Origin: Parcubacteria group bacterium
GTDB taxonomy: Bacteria; Patescibacteriota; Minisyncoccia; UBA6257; JACRHW01
DNA length: 23,672 nucleotides
Direction of reading: 5' to 3'
Assembly: GCA_016211955.1 (NCBI GenBank)
Contig: JACRHX010000002.1
Span: 1 to 23,672 of the forward strand
Of this stretch, positions 13,182 through 19,640 are shown one piece after another (positions within the stretch are counted from its first letter, which is position 1; every line of letters begins with the position of its first letter). The notes beneath the pieces are model-generated. The model was not told the DNA's origin. It ran no database searches and saw only the letters and a list, made by a program, of their open reading frames with translations. The position numbers and the translations under genes are program-made.

Positions 13182-13678
13182 TCACCCTACCCATTTTCCA
13201 ACTACTATTCCAACACCTATGGTGATCCCCCCACAATAAGTGTTCTAAGACCACTGTGTAGGACATGTGTTCTGAATATTTTTGCACTTACGATGCCAAG
13301 TATAAAGAGAGCAATAAGCGACAGAATGACAGATACTAATAGAGCACTGCGCGCGTCAAAAACAACATAGGGAATGAGGGGAATGAGACCAGATATGAAA
13401 TAAGAAAAAAACATAATAACCCCATCTGTAAATGCATAGCGAGATGATACGTTGTTTCCAATAGTGTACTCCTCAGAAGAGCGTTCAGAGAGGAAACTCC
13501 CTACTGCCATAGAAAACGCTTCAACGAAGATGAGAATTGTTCCTGTAAGGAGAATTCCAGATTGAGATACACCCGCCACGGCGATACCCGAAAGAAGACC
13601 TACCGTAGAGACAAGTCCATCCTCAACACCAAAGATGAGGTTTCGTACATAACTCGCAAAAAGTTCTTTTGTTGGCAT
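13182..13678 (-). pseudogene. VIT1/CCC1-family iron/manganese transporter, frameshifted near the C-terminus
   Basis: The uninterrupted frame (13217-13678, 153 aa) starts MPTKELFASYVRNLIFGVED, carries the family motifs FGVEDGLVSTVGLLSGIA and SMAVGSFLSERSSEEY, and ends abruptly in GGSP. Adding one G to the G6 run (plus-strand C-run 13227-13232) extends it with ITIGVGIVVGKWVG and a stop at 13182-13184, giving 165 aa and the final helix typical of the family. Family members move Fe2+ or Mn2+ across membranes. The product may still work without the last half-helix, or the shift may be a sequence error or slippage. The minus-strand -10 at 13693-13698 leaves almost no leader. Confidence 0.75.
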
Positions 13679-13692
13679 CTGCTTTTAATTCT

Positions 13693-13698
13693 ATTATA
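13693..13698 (-). promoter_or_regulatory. -10 box of the VIT-family gene
   Basis: TATAAT on the minus strand, 14 bases before the start codon, so the leader would be about 8 bases and there is no Shine-Dalgarno site. Confidence 0.45.
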
Positions 13699-13839
13699 GC
13701 GTATTAAATCCAAGGTACATACTTTGCACATTGATGTCGGTGTTCTTAAGTCATTTAGGGGCGGGATTTTTACATTCTCTACCATATTGCAGGAAAATGT
13801 ACAAACACAGTAGAATGTGTTATTCTTATGACCACTAAC

Positions 13840-13968
13840 CCATATGCCAGGTAGTGAAAATTAGACTTTTGAGAGTTTTCTTGGCCCGGGTGTTTTATTA
13901 AGAAGTAGTTAATTAATTCTAAAGTTGGAGTTCGATTACAATAGTCGAATTTCTACTACCTGGTATGG
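13840..13968 (+). promoter_or_regulatory. Structured leader that can pair with the ABC-F start codon
   Basis: 13840-13862 (CCATA-TG-CCAGGTAGT-GAAAATT) is complementary to 13948-13968 (AATTTC-T-ACTACCTGG-TATGG): 5 bp, a 2-base bulge, 9 contiguous bp, a 1-base bulge and about 6 bp. The right arm contains the ATG at 13965-13967. A smaller hairpin TTCGA/TCGAA lies just before it. This could hide the start codon and act as a translational or attenuation switch, known for some ABC-F genes. Between 13679 and 13840 I see only AT-rich sequence with a possible promoter (TTGCAG...TAGAAT). Confidence 0.45.
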
Positions 13969-15440
13969 CAGATAACAATATTATATTACGTTTTAATAAG
14001 GTCTTTTTTGAGTTTGGTCACACGAAGCCTATTTTAAATGAGGCGGATTTTTCATTACGACGTGGAATGAAGGTGGCGCTCATGGGACAGAACGGGGCAG
14101 GGAAGAGTACTATTTTTAATCTTATTACTGGGGTGAAAACACCGGATGAGGGGATGATCTCGATGGAGGATGGTATGAGTATTGCGATTGGCAAGCAGGT
14201 GATCACTGCCGATAAGATGGATGGCACGGTTAAGGAGTTTTTTGAGAGTTGTTTTGCAAAGAAAGTGTATGATATTGATCCACGCATCGAAAAGATACTT
14301 GAGGTAGTACACCTCGTGATTGCACCAGAGAGAATCGTAAGAACTTTATCCGGTGGTCAGCAGGCGCGACTTTTACTTGCCTCGGCACTTATTCAGGAGC
14401 CCGACCTTCTGCTTCTTGATGAACCAACTAATAATCTTGATAAGGAGGGGCTTCTGCACCTTACTCAATTTCTCATTGATTATAAAAAGACGTGTATTGT
14501 TATTTCACACGATGCGGATTTCTTGAATGCATTTACAAGCGGTGTGTTGTATCTTGATGTATTTACGCACAAAGTTGAGCAGTATGCGGGGAATTATCTT
14601 AACGTGGTTGCTGAAATTACTGCACGTATCGAGCGTGAACGACGAAAGAACATGCGTCTCGAGAAGGAGATTCAGCACCGTAAGGAGCAGGCAGGTTTCT
14701 TTGGACAAAAGGGGGGGCACATGCGTGACGTGGCGCGTAAAATGAGGGAGAAGATCGAAACACTTGAGGAGGATAGAGTTGATATGCGTGAGGAGGATAA
14801 GATGATTCGGCGTTTCGTAATTCCACCACAGGAACATCTTTCGGGAAAAATAATTACGATTACTTCAGTGCCAATAATGGAGAAGGGTAAGCTTACAAAG
14901 AAAAAGATAGCGCTTACTTTGAAACCCAAAAATCATCTTCTTGTTACGGGTCCAAACGGTATTGGAAAGACGACGGTATTACACAATATTGCGATGGGTA
15001 CGGCATCGGGAGTTGAGATTGATAAGGGAATTCGTGTGGGGTACTACCAACAAGATTTTTCTACACTCGATCCAGAGAAGACTGCATACCATTCACTCGA
15101 GGTCGCTATAGGAAACGAAGGGCGTGAGGAGACTATCCGATCAGTAGCTGCTGGATTTTTGTTGGGAGCCGATGTGTTAAAGAGTCTTGTAGGTAATCTC
15201 TCTGAAGGGCAGAAGGGGCTTCTTGTTTTTGCGGGGCTTGTCTTGCAGCGCCCAGGGCTTCTTATCCTCGATGAGCCAACGAATCATATTAATTTTAGAC
15301 ATTTGCCAGTAATTGCGGAGGCACTTAACAAATATGAAGGCGCAATGATTCTTGTAAGCCACATCCCAGAATTCGTAAAACAAATTCGCATCGACGAGAC
15401 ACTCGACCTCGAAGCGTTGATTTCGAAAAAAAGTTCTTAG
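13965..15440 (+). CDS. ABC-F family ATPase (ribosome-associated or resistance type)
   Basis: 491 aa, two ABC cassettes and no membrane domain. Cassette 1: Walker A GQNGAGKST (41-49), signature LSGGQ (128-132), Walker B LLLLDEPTNNLD (148-159). The linker 215-290 is a charged helical hairpin (P-site tRNA interaction motif in relatives). Cassette 2: Walker A GPNGIGKTT (329-337), signature LSEGQ (412-416), Walker B LLILDEPTNHI (432-442). ABC-F proteins bind the ribosomal E site and ease stalls or displace antibiotics. Which subfamily cannot be told. The structured leader with the start codon inside the stem is suggestive of regulated, inducible expression. Confidence 0.9.
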   Translation: MADNNIILRFNKVFFEFGHTKPILNEADFSLRRGMKVALMGQNGAGKSTIFNLITGVKTPDEGMISMEDGMSIAIGKQVITADKMDGTVKEFFESCFAKKVYDIDPRIEKILEVVHLVIAPERIVRTLSGGQQARLLLASALIQEPDLLLLDEPTNNLDKEGLLHLTQFLIDYKKTCIVISHDADFLNAFTSGVLYLDVFTHKVEQYAGNYLNVVAEITARIERERRKNMRLEKEIQHRKEQAGFFGQKGGHMRDVARKMREKIETLEEDRVDMREEDKMIRRFVIPPQEHLSGKIITITSVPIMEKGKLTKKKIALTLKPKNHLLVTGPNGIGKTTVLHNIAMGTASGVEIDKGIRVGYYQQDFSTLDPEKTAYHSLEVAIGNEGREETIRSVAAGFLLGADVLKSLVGNLSEGQKGLLVFAGLVLQRPGLLILDEPTNHINFRHLPVIAEALNKYEGAMILVSHIPEFVKQIRIDETLDLEALISKKSS

Positions 15441-15451
15441 TTATTAGTGCC

Positions 15452-15506
15452 TAGGGCTTAGAGCGACCAATAATATGGTAACTAAGTCCTAATAAACTAA
15501 GCCCTA
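15452..15506. repeat. Inverted and direct repeats before obg
   Basis: TAGGGCTTAG 15452-15461 and CTAAGCCCTA 15497-15506 are perfectly complementary; the right side also has two direct copies of AACTAAG(T/C)CCTAA about 16 bases apart. The stem ends 4 bases before the obg ATG. Such TAAGCCCTAA-type repeats are seen between genes in these genomes; a role in translation control is possible. Confidence 0.45.
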
Positions 15507-15510
15507 ACAT

Positions 15511-16485
15511 ATGTTTATTGATGACGTTATCATTAATGTGAAAGCAGGAAAGGGCGGCAAGGGTGCCGTTGCTTTTAATAAGATCAAAATGGCGCTTGGA
15601 CCGACGGGGGGGAATGGGGGGAATGGTGGGAATGTTTATTTGGAGGCTATTGGCGATCTTGGCGCGCTTCGGCAGTTTCGTACGAAGAAGGATTTTAATG
15701 CAGAGGATGGGCGTGATGGACGTGATGCGTTTCGTGACGGACACGATGGGGAGGATCTTATTCTTTTGGTCCCACGCGGGATGGTAGTACACAATCTCAC
15801 TACAGAGACAGAACATGAGCTTACTAAGATTGGCGAACGCCTTCTTATTATAAAAGGTGGTTATGGTGGAAAGGGTAATTTTCTTTATCGTTCTTCAACA
15901 AATACTTCTCCTACTCAATTTCAACCAGGGTTGCCGGGAAGGGAGTGTACGTTACGACTCGAATTGAAACTTATTGCCGATATTGGTCTTGTTGGATTAC
16001 CCAACGTAGGTAAGTCAAGTTTTATTAATGAGATGACAAACGCGCAAAGTCCCGTGGCTGATTACGCCTTTACTACACTCGAGCCACATCTCGGAGCGTA
16101 CTATGGCCTTATTCTTGCCGATATTCCTGGGCTTATTGAGGGAGCATCGCTAGGAAAGGGGTTGGGTATTAAGTTTCTTCGTCACATCGAGCGTACAGGG
16201 ATTCTCTTCCATTTCATTGATGTAAACAGCGAAGACCCTGTTAAGGACTACAAGGTAATTCGAAAAGAGCTTGGCGCTTATAACCCACTTCTTTTAGAAA
16301 AAAAAGAGTATATTTTTGTGACAAAAACCGATACTGTAGATGAGAAACGTGTTAAAGAAGGTGTTAAGAAACTTAAGACGCACTGCAAAGACAGAGAAGT
16401 AGAGGCTATCTCTATTCACGATCCGGAGAAAATGGGAATAATGAAAGAATTACTCAACCATATCAAAAGCAATCTTGACTTATAG
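15511..16485 (+). CDS. obg: GTPase Obg/CgtA
   Basis: 324 aa. Residues 1-155 are the Gly-rich Obg fold (VKAGKGGKGAVAF, GGNGGNGGNVYL, GGYGGKGNFLYRSS). The G domain has G1 GLPNVGKSS (162-170), the switch I Thr region FTTLEPHLG, G3 DIPGLIEGA (204-212) and G4 TKTD (271-274; NKxD in most homologues). The C-terminal OCT domain of some Obg proteins is absent. Obg is an essential 50S ribosome assembly and stress GTPase. No Shine-Dalgarno site; the start codon follows an inverted repeat. The long runs of G (G7, G6) inside this gene read through in frame, which argues against a general homopolymer defect in the assembly. Confidence 0.93.
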   Translation: MFIDDVIINVKAGKGGKGAVAFNKIKMALGPTGGNGGNGGNVYLEAIGDLGALRQFRTKKDFNAEDGRDGRDAFRDGHDGEDLILLVPRGMVVHNLTTETEHELTKIGERLLIIKGGYGGKGNFLYRSSTNTSPTQFQPGLPGRECTLRLELKLIADIGLVGLPNVGKSSFINEMTNAQSPVADYAFTTLEPHLGAYYGLILADIPGLIEGASLGKGLGIKFLRHIERTGILFHFIDVNSEDPVKDYKVIRKELGAYNPLLLEKKEYIFVTKTDTVDEKRVKEGVKKLKTHCKDREVEAISIHDPEKMGIMKELLNHIKSNLDL

Positions 16486-16503
16486 CCTCTAATATGTTAT
16501 TAA
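16475..16503 (+). promoter_or_regulatory. Promoter inside the obg 3' end for the 16538 gene
   Basis: TTGACT 16475-16480, 17-base spacer, TATTAA 16498-16503. Confidence 0.4.
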
Positions 16504-16537
16504 TGATCTATCAAATCGATACCATAAGGAGGTATTA

Positions 16538-17005
16538 ATGATGGTGAGGCAGTTGAAGCGGCCGTGGTTGATTCAGCGTTGCGAGCTCGGTGAGGGACAG
16601 CTCAAGTACGACTATAAGGGCTCCTCGGAGTTCGAAGTCGGAGATCAGGCGAAGTCTCTGAAGCGTATCTTCGCAGAGGGAATTTATTTTGAGAGTCTTC
16701 GTGTTGATGTCGGCTGTTGGAGTGTTGGCGTCTTCGTGCTTGCGGGAAAGGGATTTCCTTTTGCAGAGTACCAGCCCTATTTGCAGCAGCTAGCGAACGA
16801 TGAGTTGAATTTACAAGAACTTTCCTACTTTGATAGCGCTATCAAGGCACGGCTGGGGATGCATCCCCGTTTCATCCATATTCGTGGCACTAATGTCTGG
16901 TTTGATTTCCAGAACGATGTTTTGTGGACGTTGACTGAGGACAAACAGAGGGTTCTTGTTTCTGTTCTCGAGGGCATCAAAAACAAGTGGGCTGAAAAGA
17001 AGTAA
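16538..17005 (+). CDS. Unknown protein with phage-like YxGSxEFE motif
   Basis: 155 aa, ATG 16538 after AAGGAGGT 16525-16532, the strongest ribosome-binding site in this half of the window. The N-terminal YDYKGSSEFEVGDQAKSLKR resembles the YMGSAEFEFGALPKAL stretch of small uncharacterised phage and plasmid proteins (recalled, not searched). The rest is mixed alpha/beta with Trp/Phe-rich strands (VWFDFQNDVLWTL). Codons are more GC-rich (CTC, GAG, CGG) than in obg or csoR. I infer recent acquisition; the function is unknown. Confidence 0.65.
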   Translation: MMVRQLKRPWLIQRCELGEGQLKYDYKGSSEFEVGDQAKSLKRIFAEGIYFESLRVDVGCWSVGVFVLAGKGFPFAEYQPYLQQLANDELNLQELSYFDSAIKARLGMHPRFIHIRGTNVWFDFQNDVLWTLTEDKQRVLVSVLEGIKNKWAEKK

Positions 17006-17024
17006 ATTTAAATAGTTATCGTGA

Positions 17025-17058
17025 ACTCTGTATCCATAGTGGTACGGGGTCTTTTTTT
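17025..17058 (+). terminator. Intrinsic terminator after the 16538 gene
   Basis: ACTCTGTATC pairs with GGTACGGGGT (several wobble pairs), then CTTTTTTT. It lies directly before the csoR promoter. Confidence 0.55.
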
Positions 17059-17060
17059 AT

Positions 17061-17089
17061 TTGACATATACCCCCCAGGGGTATAGACT
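17061..17089 (+). promoter_or_regulatory. csoR promoter with embedded CsoR operator
   Basis: TTGACA 17061-17066, 17-base spacer, TAGACT 17084-17089 (TATAGA 17082-17087 with a 15-base spacer is an alternative). The spacer is the palindrome TATACCCC-CCA-GGGGTATA at 17067-17085, which fits the GC-tract operators of CsoR-type repressors. Repressor binding there would block RNA polymerase, so autoregulation is expected. Confidence 0.8.
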
Positions 17090-17097
17090 ATCGTTAT

Positions 17098-17358
17098 ATG
17101 CATGGAGTACATAAACCAAAACTGATGCGACGGCTCAAGATTATTGAGGGACAGGTGCGTGGGTTGCAGGAGATGATTGAGAAGGATACCTATTGCATTG
17201 ACGTCATTACACAGACGTCTGCGGTGAAGCAGGCGTTGTCTGGCGTTGAAGATATTTTGATGGAGAATCATCTTGGTACGTGCGCAATTGAACAGATTAA
17301 GAAGGGTCAGGAGAAAAAGGCAATTCATGAGATACTTAAAGTGTATCGTCTTAAATGA
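17098..17358 (+). CDS. csoR: CsoR-type copper-sensing repressor
   Basis: 86 aa of the all-helical CsoR/RcnR family. Cu(I) ligands are present as Cys33 (DTYCIDVITQ), His58 and Cys62 (ENHLGTC), the C-H-C set of copper sensors; the N-terminal His pattern of the Ni/Co sensor RcnR is not matched. The basic MRRLKIIEGQVRGLQEMIE helix contacts DNA. Cu(I) binding releases the operator. The operator lies in its own promoter at 17067-17085. The start codon is about 8 bases after the -10, so the transcript is nearly leaderless. It overlaps the next gene by 4 bases (ATGA). Confidence 0.92.
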   Translation: MHGVHKPKLMRRLKIIEGQVRGLQEMIEKDTYCIDVITQTSAVKQALSGVEDILMENHLGTCAIEQIKKGQEKKAIHEILKVYRLK

Positions 17359-17786
17359 AAATAATCATGCTGTTGTTGTTTCAAAAAATTAGCACATTCT
17401 TTATCCTTGTTTCGTTTTTGGCGATTGCGCTTTTTAGTGTTGCTATTATGGCGCATGGTGCGGATGGATCAATGCTTGGCAATTGCCCGTTCTCTGTATT
17501 TGATGATGCGTCATTATGTCCACAGGATGTGTTGGCTGTTGTTAGGCATCACGTTTCTACTTACTATGCATTTCTCAATATTTCACTACATTCCGACGTT
17601 ACTATGTCGATAATTGCTTTTTTGCTTCTTGTTTGTAGTACTCTCATTGCTTCTGTAGCTCCATACGTTTTCTTATCTTCTTTGAATTCTAAACAGTATT
17701 ATAATGTTTCACCTAGCATTTCATCCTCTGGTAGGAAGATAACACGGTGGCTTTCTTTATTAACATATAGTCCATCTGTAACATAG
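17355..17786 (+). CDS. Small membrane protein co-transcribed with csoR
   Basis: 143 aa. Helices at about residues 10-32 and 84-109. The outward loop between them starts MAHGADGSMLGNCPFSVFDD and contains His, Met and Cys (CPQDVLAVVRHHVS), a composition common in small proteins beside copper genes, where MxxCPF loops occur. The overlap with csoR gives tight translational coupling and puts it under copper control. A role in metal sensing or capture at the membrane is inference. Two hairpins follow. Confidence 0.7.
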   Translation: MKIIMLLLFQKISTFFILVSFLAIALFSVAIMAHGADGSMLGNCPFSVFDDASLCPQDVLAVVRHHVSTYYAFLNISLHSDVTMSIIAFLLLVCSTLIASVAPYVFLSSLNSKQYYNVSPSISSSGRKITRWLSLLTYSPSVT

Positions 17787-17820
17787 AAACACGTTGAAGA
17801 CATGGTTTTTCAACGTGTTT
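17787..17820. repeat. 12-bp perfect inverted repeat after the csoR operon
   Basis: AAACACGTTGAA 17787-17798 and TTCAACGTGTTT 17809-17820 with a 10-base loop. It may act with the terminator 4 bases downstream. Confidence 0.6.
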
Positions 17821-17823
17821 ACG

Positions 17824-17847
17824 CTCGCACTTTTTTGCGAGTTTTTT
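17824..17847 (+). terminator. Intrinsic terminator of the csoR operon
   Basis: CTCGCA/TGCGAG stem, T-rich loop, then TTTTTT. It separates csoR from the RND genes. Confidence 0.7.
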
Positions 17848-17877
17848 GTTTATAAATATCACTTAACTTAATACTCT

Positions 17878-19629
17878 ATGAATCAAAAAATTATTGTATA
17901 TATCTCATACCTTCGTACGAAAGTGACCTTACCTATGTTTATTGTGTTTACCGTGGTTGCTATTGGTTCGGTATACGCAGTGCGAGGCGTAAGCAATAGG
18001 GCACAATTGGCCTCTATGTTAACAGCATCGGAGGGGGCAATAAACACAGAGGTGAGCAATGTCGCAGTGGTTGGAAGTGAATTACCGATCGACTCAGCGC
18101 AACTAAGCACTTCGTGGCCTGGTGAGGTAATATCTTATGGCAATGTTCCGATCCAACCGCAACGTGATGGAACAATTATTGAATGGCGTGTCAAAATTGG
18201 TGAACGTGTGGAGGCTGGTGAGGTGCTCGCTCTTTTATCTGCTCCGCCCGCGATGCCAGAATTGGTACAGATGCTTGCGGAACAAGCTGAGGGGCGCGCG
18301 CGAATGCGAGCTCAGGCGGCAGCGACAAAACGATTTACTGAATTAAATAATGAGCAACTTAGTGTTCTTTTGCAAACAGTGGAAACAACAACAAATGGAT
18401 CTCAGTCCGCTACCCTTGTTAAGAGTGGTAATTCTGGTACCGCACGCGCTGCCGTCGAGCAGGTGAGGGGTGTAGCGACTACTATGCGTCATAATCTTCG
18501 CACGGCTCTGGAACAAACTCTTTCAAAGCATGCAAAAATTGTAGGCAATGTAAACATAATTTCTTTTTTTAATTCAACCAGTTTTAACCGTATGTATGGG
18601 GCAGGTGATCAACAAAATCAAAATATATATGGACTGCTATTTATGCAATTAGTTCAGGAACTTAAGAATCCAGACGCACTTCCTGTAGACATCGCTTCGC
18701 GTTATTTTTCCTCGTTTGCGCGTCTTGCAAATACAAGCATCGGAGAGGATCTTGTTGATATCCGCGAGATGGCTACCGAAGATCAAGAAAAGTTTTTTGA
18801 TATGTTGGCGAAATATCGTGAAGCTGAGGCAATGGTTACGATGAAGGAGGCTGAATATGGATTAGAGTATGCAGAACAGAAAAAGGAAATTCAGGAAAAA
18901 ATAGCTGAAAACGAAAAAATGTCTGCAATGGCCGATGCCGAGGCGATTGCTGCAGAGACAGCATATACGACCGTTGAACGAAGTATTGTGGGTGGTCTCG
19001 CTATCACCGCTCCTAGGTCGGGCGTTATTTCTACGATTAACAAAAAGGTAGGTGATTTCGTTGAACCAGGAATGCCCGTTGCCTCAATCAATACTGACCG
19101 AGCATTGGAGCGTTTTGTGCGATTCCAAATTCCAAGTAATATACGTACTCCAAAGGTGGGAGAGATTCTCTCTGTTGTGCGTCCTGGTTTTTCACAGGAT
19201 GTGCAAAAGATTAAGTTAACGGGAGTAGGGACTTCGCTTGATATGACGGGGGCGTATATGGCCGACGCAAGTTTTCTTACTCCTGTCGATTGGCCTGTTG
19301 CCGTATCAGTGCGTGTTCTTGTCCCACAAAACGGGACAACTCCTATCATTAAACTCTCTTCGTTGTTGTGGGATGCAGATGGAAAACCATATGTGTGGGG
19401 CGTATCAGAAGCTGGTAGGATTTTTGCACGAAAGATAATTGTTGGTCGCACACTAGGCTCATCGGTAGAGGTGTATGAGGGATTAAAAAATGGCGATCGT
19501 TACATTATTACTCCAACGTCTGACATGAAAGAAGACATGCTTTTTGATGATGGAAAAAAGACAAACAACACGACAAGTACCTCCGCTAAGTCGAGTGGCG
19601 AGGAATCTATGGGGGGGATGGAAATGTAA
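17878..19629 (+). CDS. RND efflux periplasmic adaptor-type (HlyD/MFP) subunit
   Basis: 583 aa, longer than usual adaptors (about 350-450). One anchor helix at residues 18-36. First lipoyl half at about 92-125 (RDGTIIEWRVKIGERVEAGE), second at about 374-405 (APRSGVISTINKKVGDFVEP). The stretch between them, about 245 residues, is mostly long helices but contains a non-coiled insert (SFFNSTSFNRMYGAGDQQNQ). The beta-barrel and membrane-proximal parts follow; the tail is Ser/Thr-rich and ends GGMEM. It pairs with the permease 11 bases downstream. A weak TTGTTT-17-TAATAC (17846-17874) directly before the ATG suggests leaderless expression; no CsoR palindrome is seen there. Confidence 0.85.
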   Translation: MNQKIIVYISYLRTKVTLPMFIVFTVVAIGSVYAVRGVSNRAQLASMLTASEGAINTEVSNVAVVGSELPIDSAQLSTSWPGEVISYGNVPIQPQRDGTIIEWRVKIGERVEAGEVLALLSAPPAMPELVQMLAEQAEGRARMRAQAAATKRFTELNNEQLSVLLQTVETTTNGSQSATLVKSGNSGTARAAVEQVRGVATTMRHNLRTALEQTLSKHAKIVGNVNIISFFNSTSFNRMYGAGDQQNQNIYGLLFMQLVQELKNPDALPVDIASRYFSSFARLANTSIGEDLVDIREMATEDQEKFFDMLAKYREAEAMVTMKEAEYGLEYAEQKKEIQEKIAENEKMSAMADAEAIAAETAYTTVERSIVGGLAITAPRSGVISTINKKVGDFVEPGMPVASINTDRALERFVRFQIPSNIRTPKVGEILSVVRPGFSQDVQKIKLTGVGTSLDMTGAYMADASFLTPVDWPVAVSVRVLVPQNGTTPIIKLSSLLWDADGKPYVWGVSEAGRIFARKIIVGRTLGSSVEVYEGLKNGDRYIITPTSDMKEDMLFDDGKKTNNTTSTSAKSSGEESMGGMEM

Positions 19630-19640
19630 CATCTATTGCC

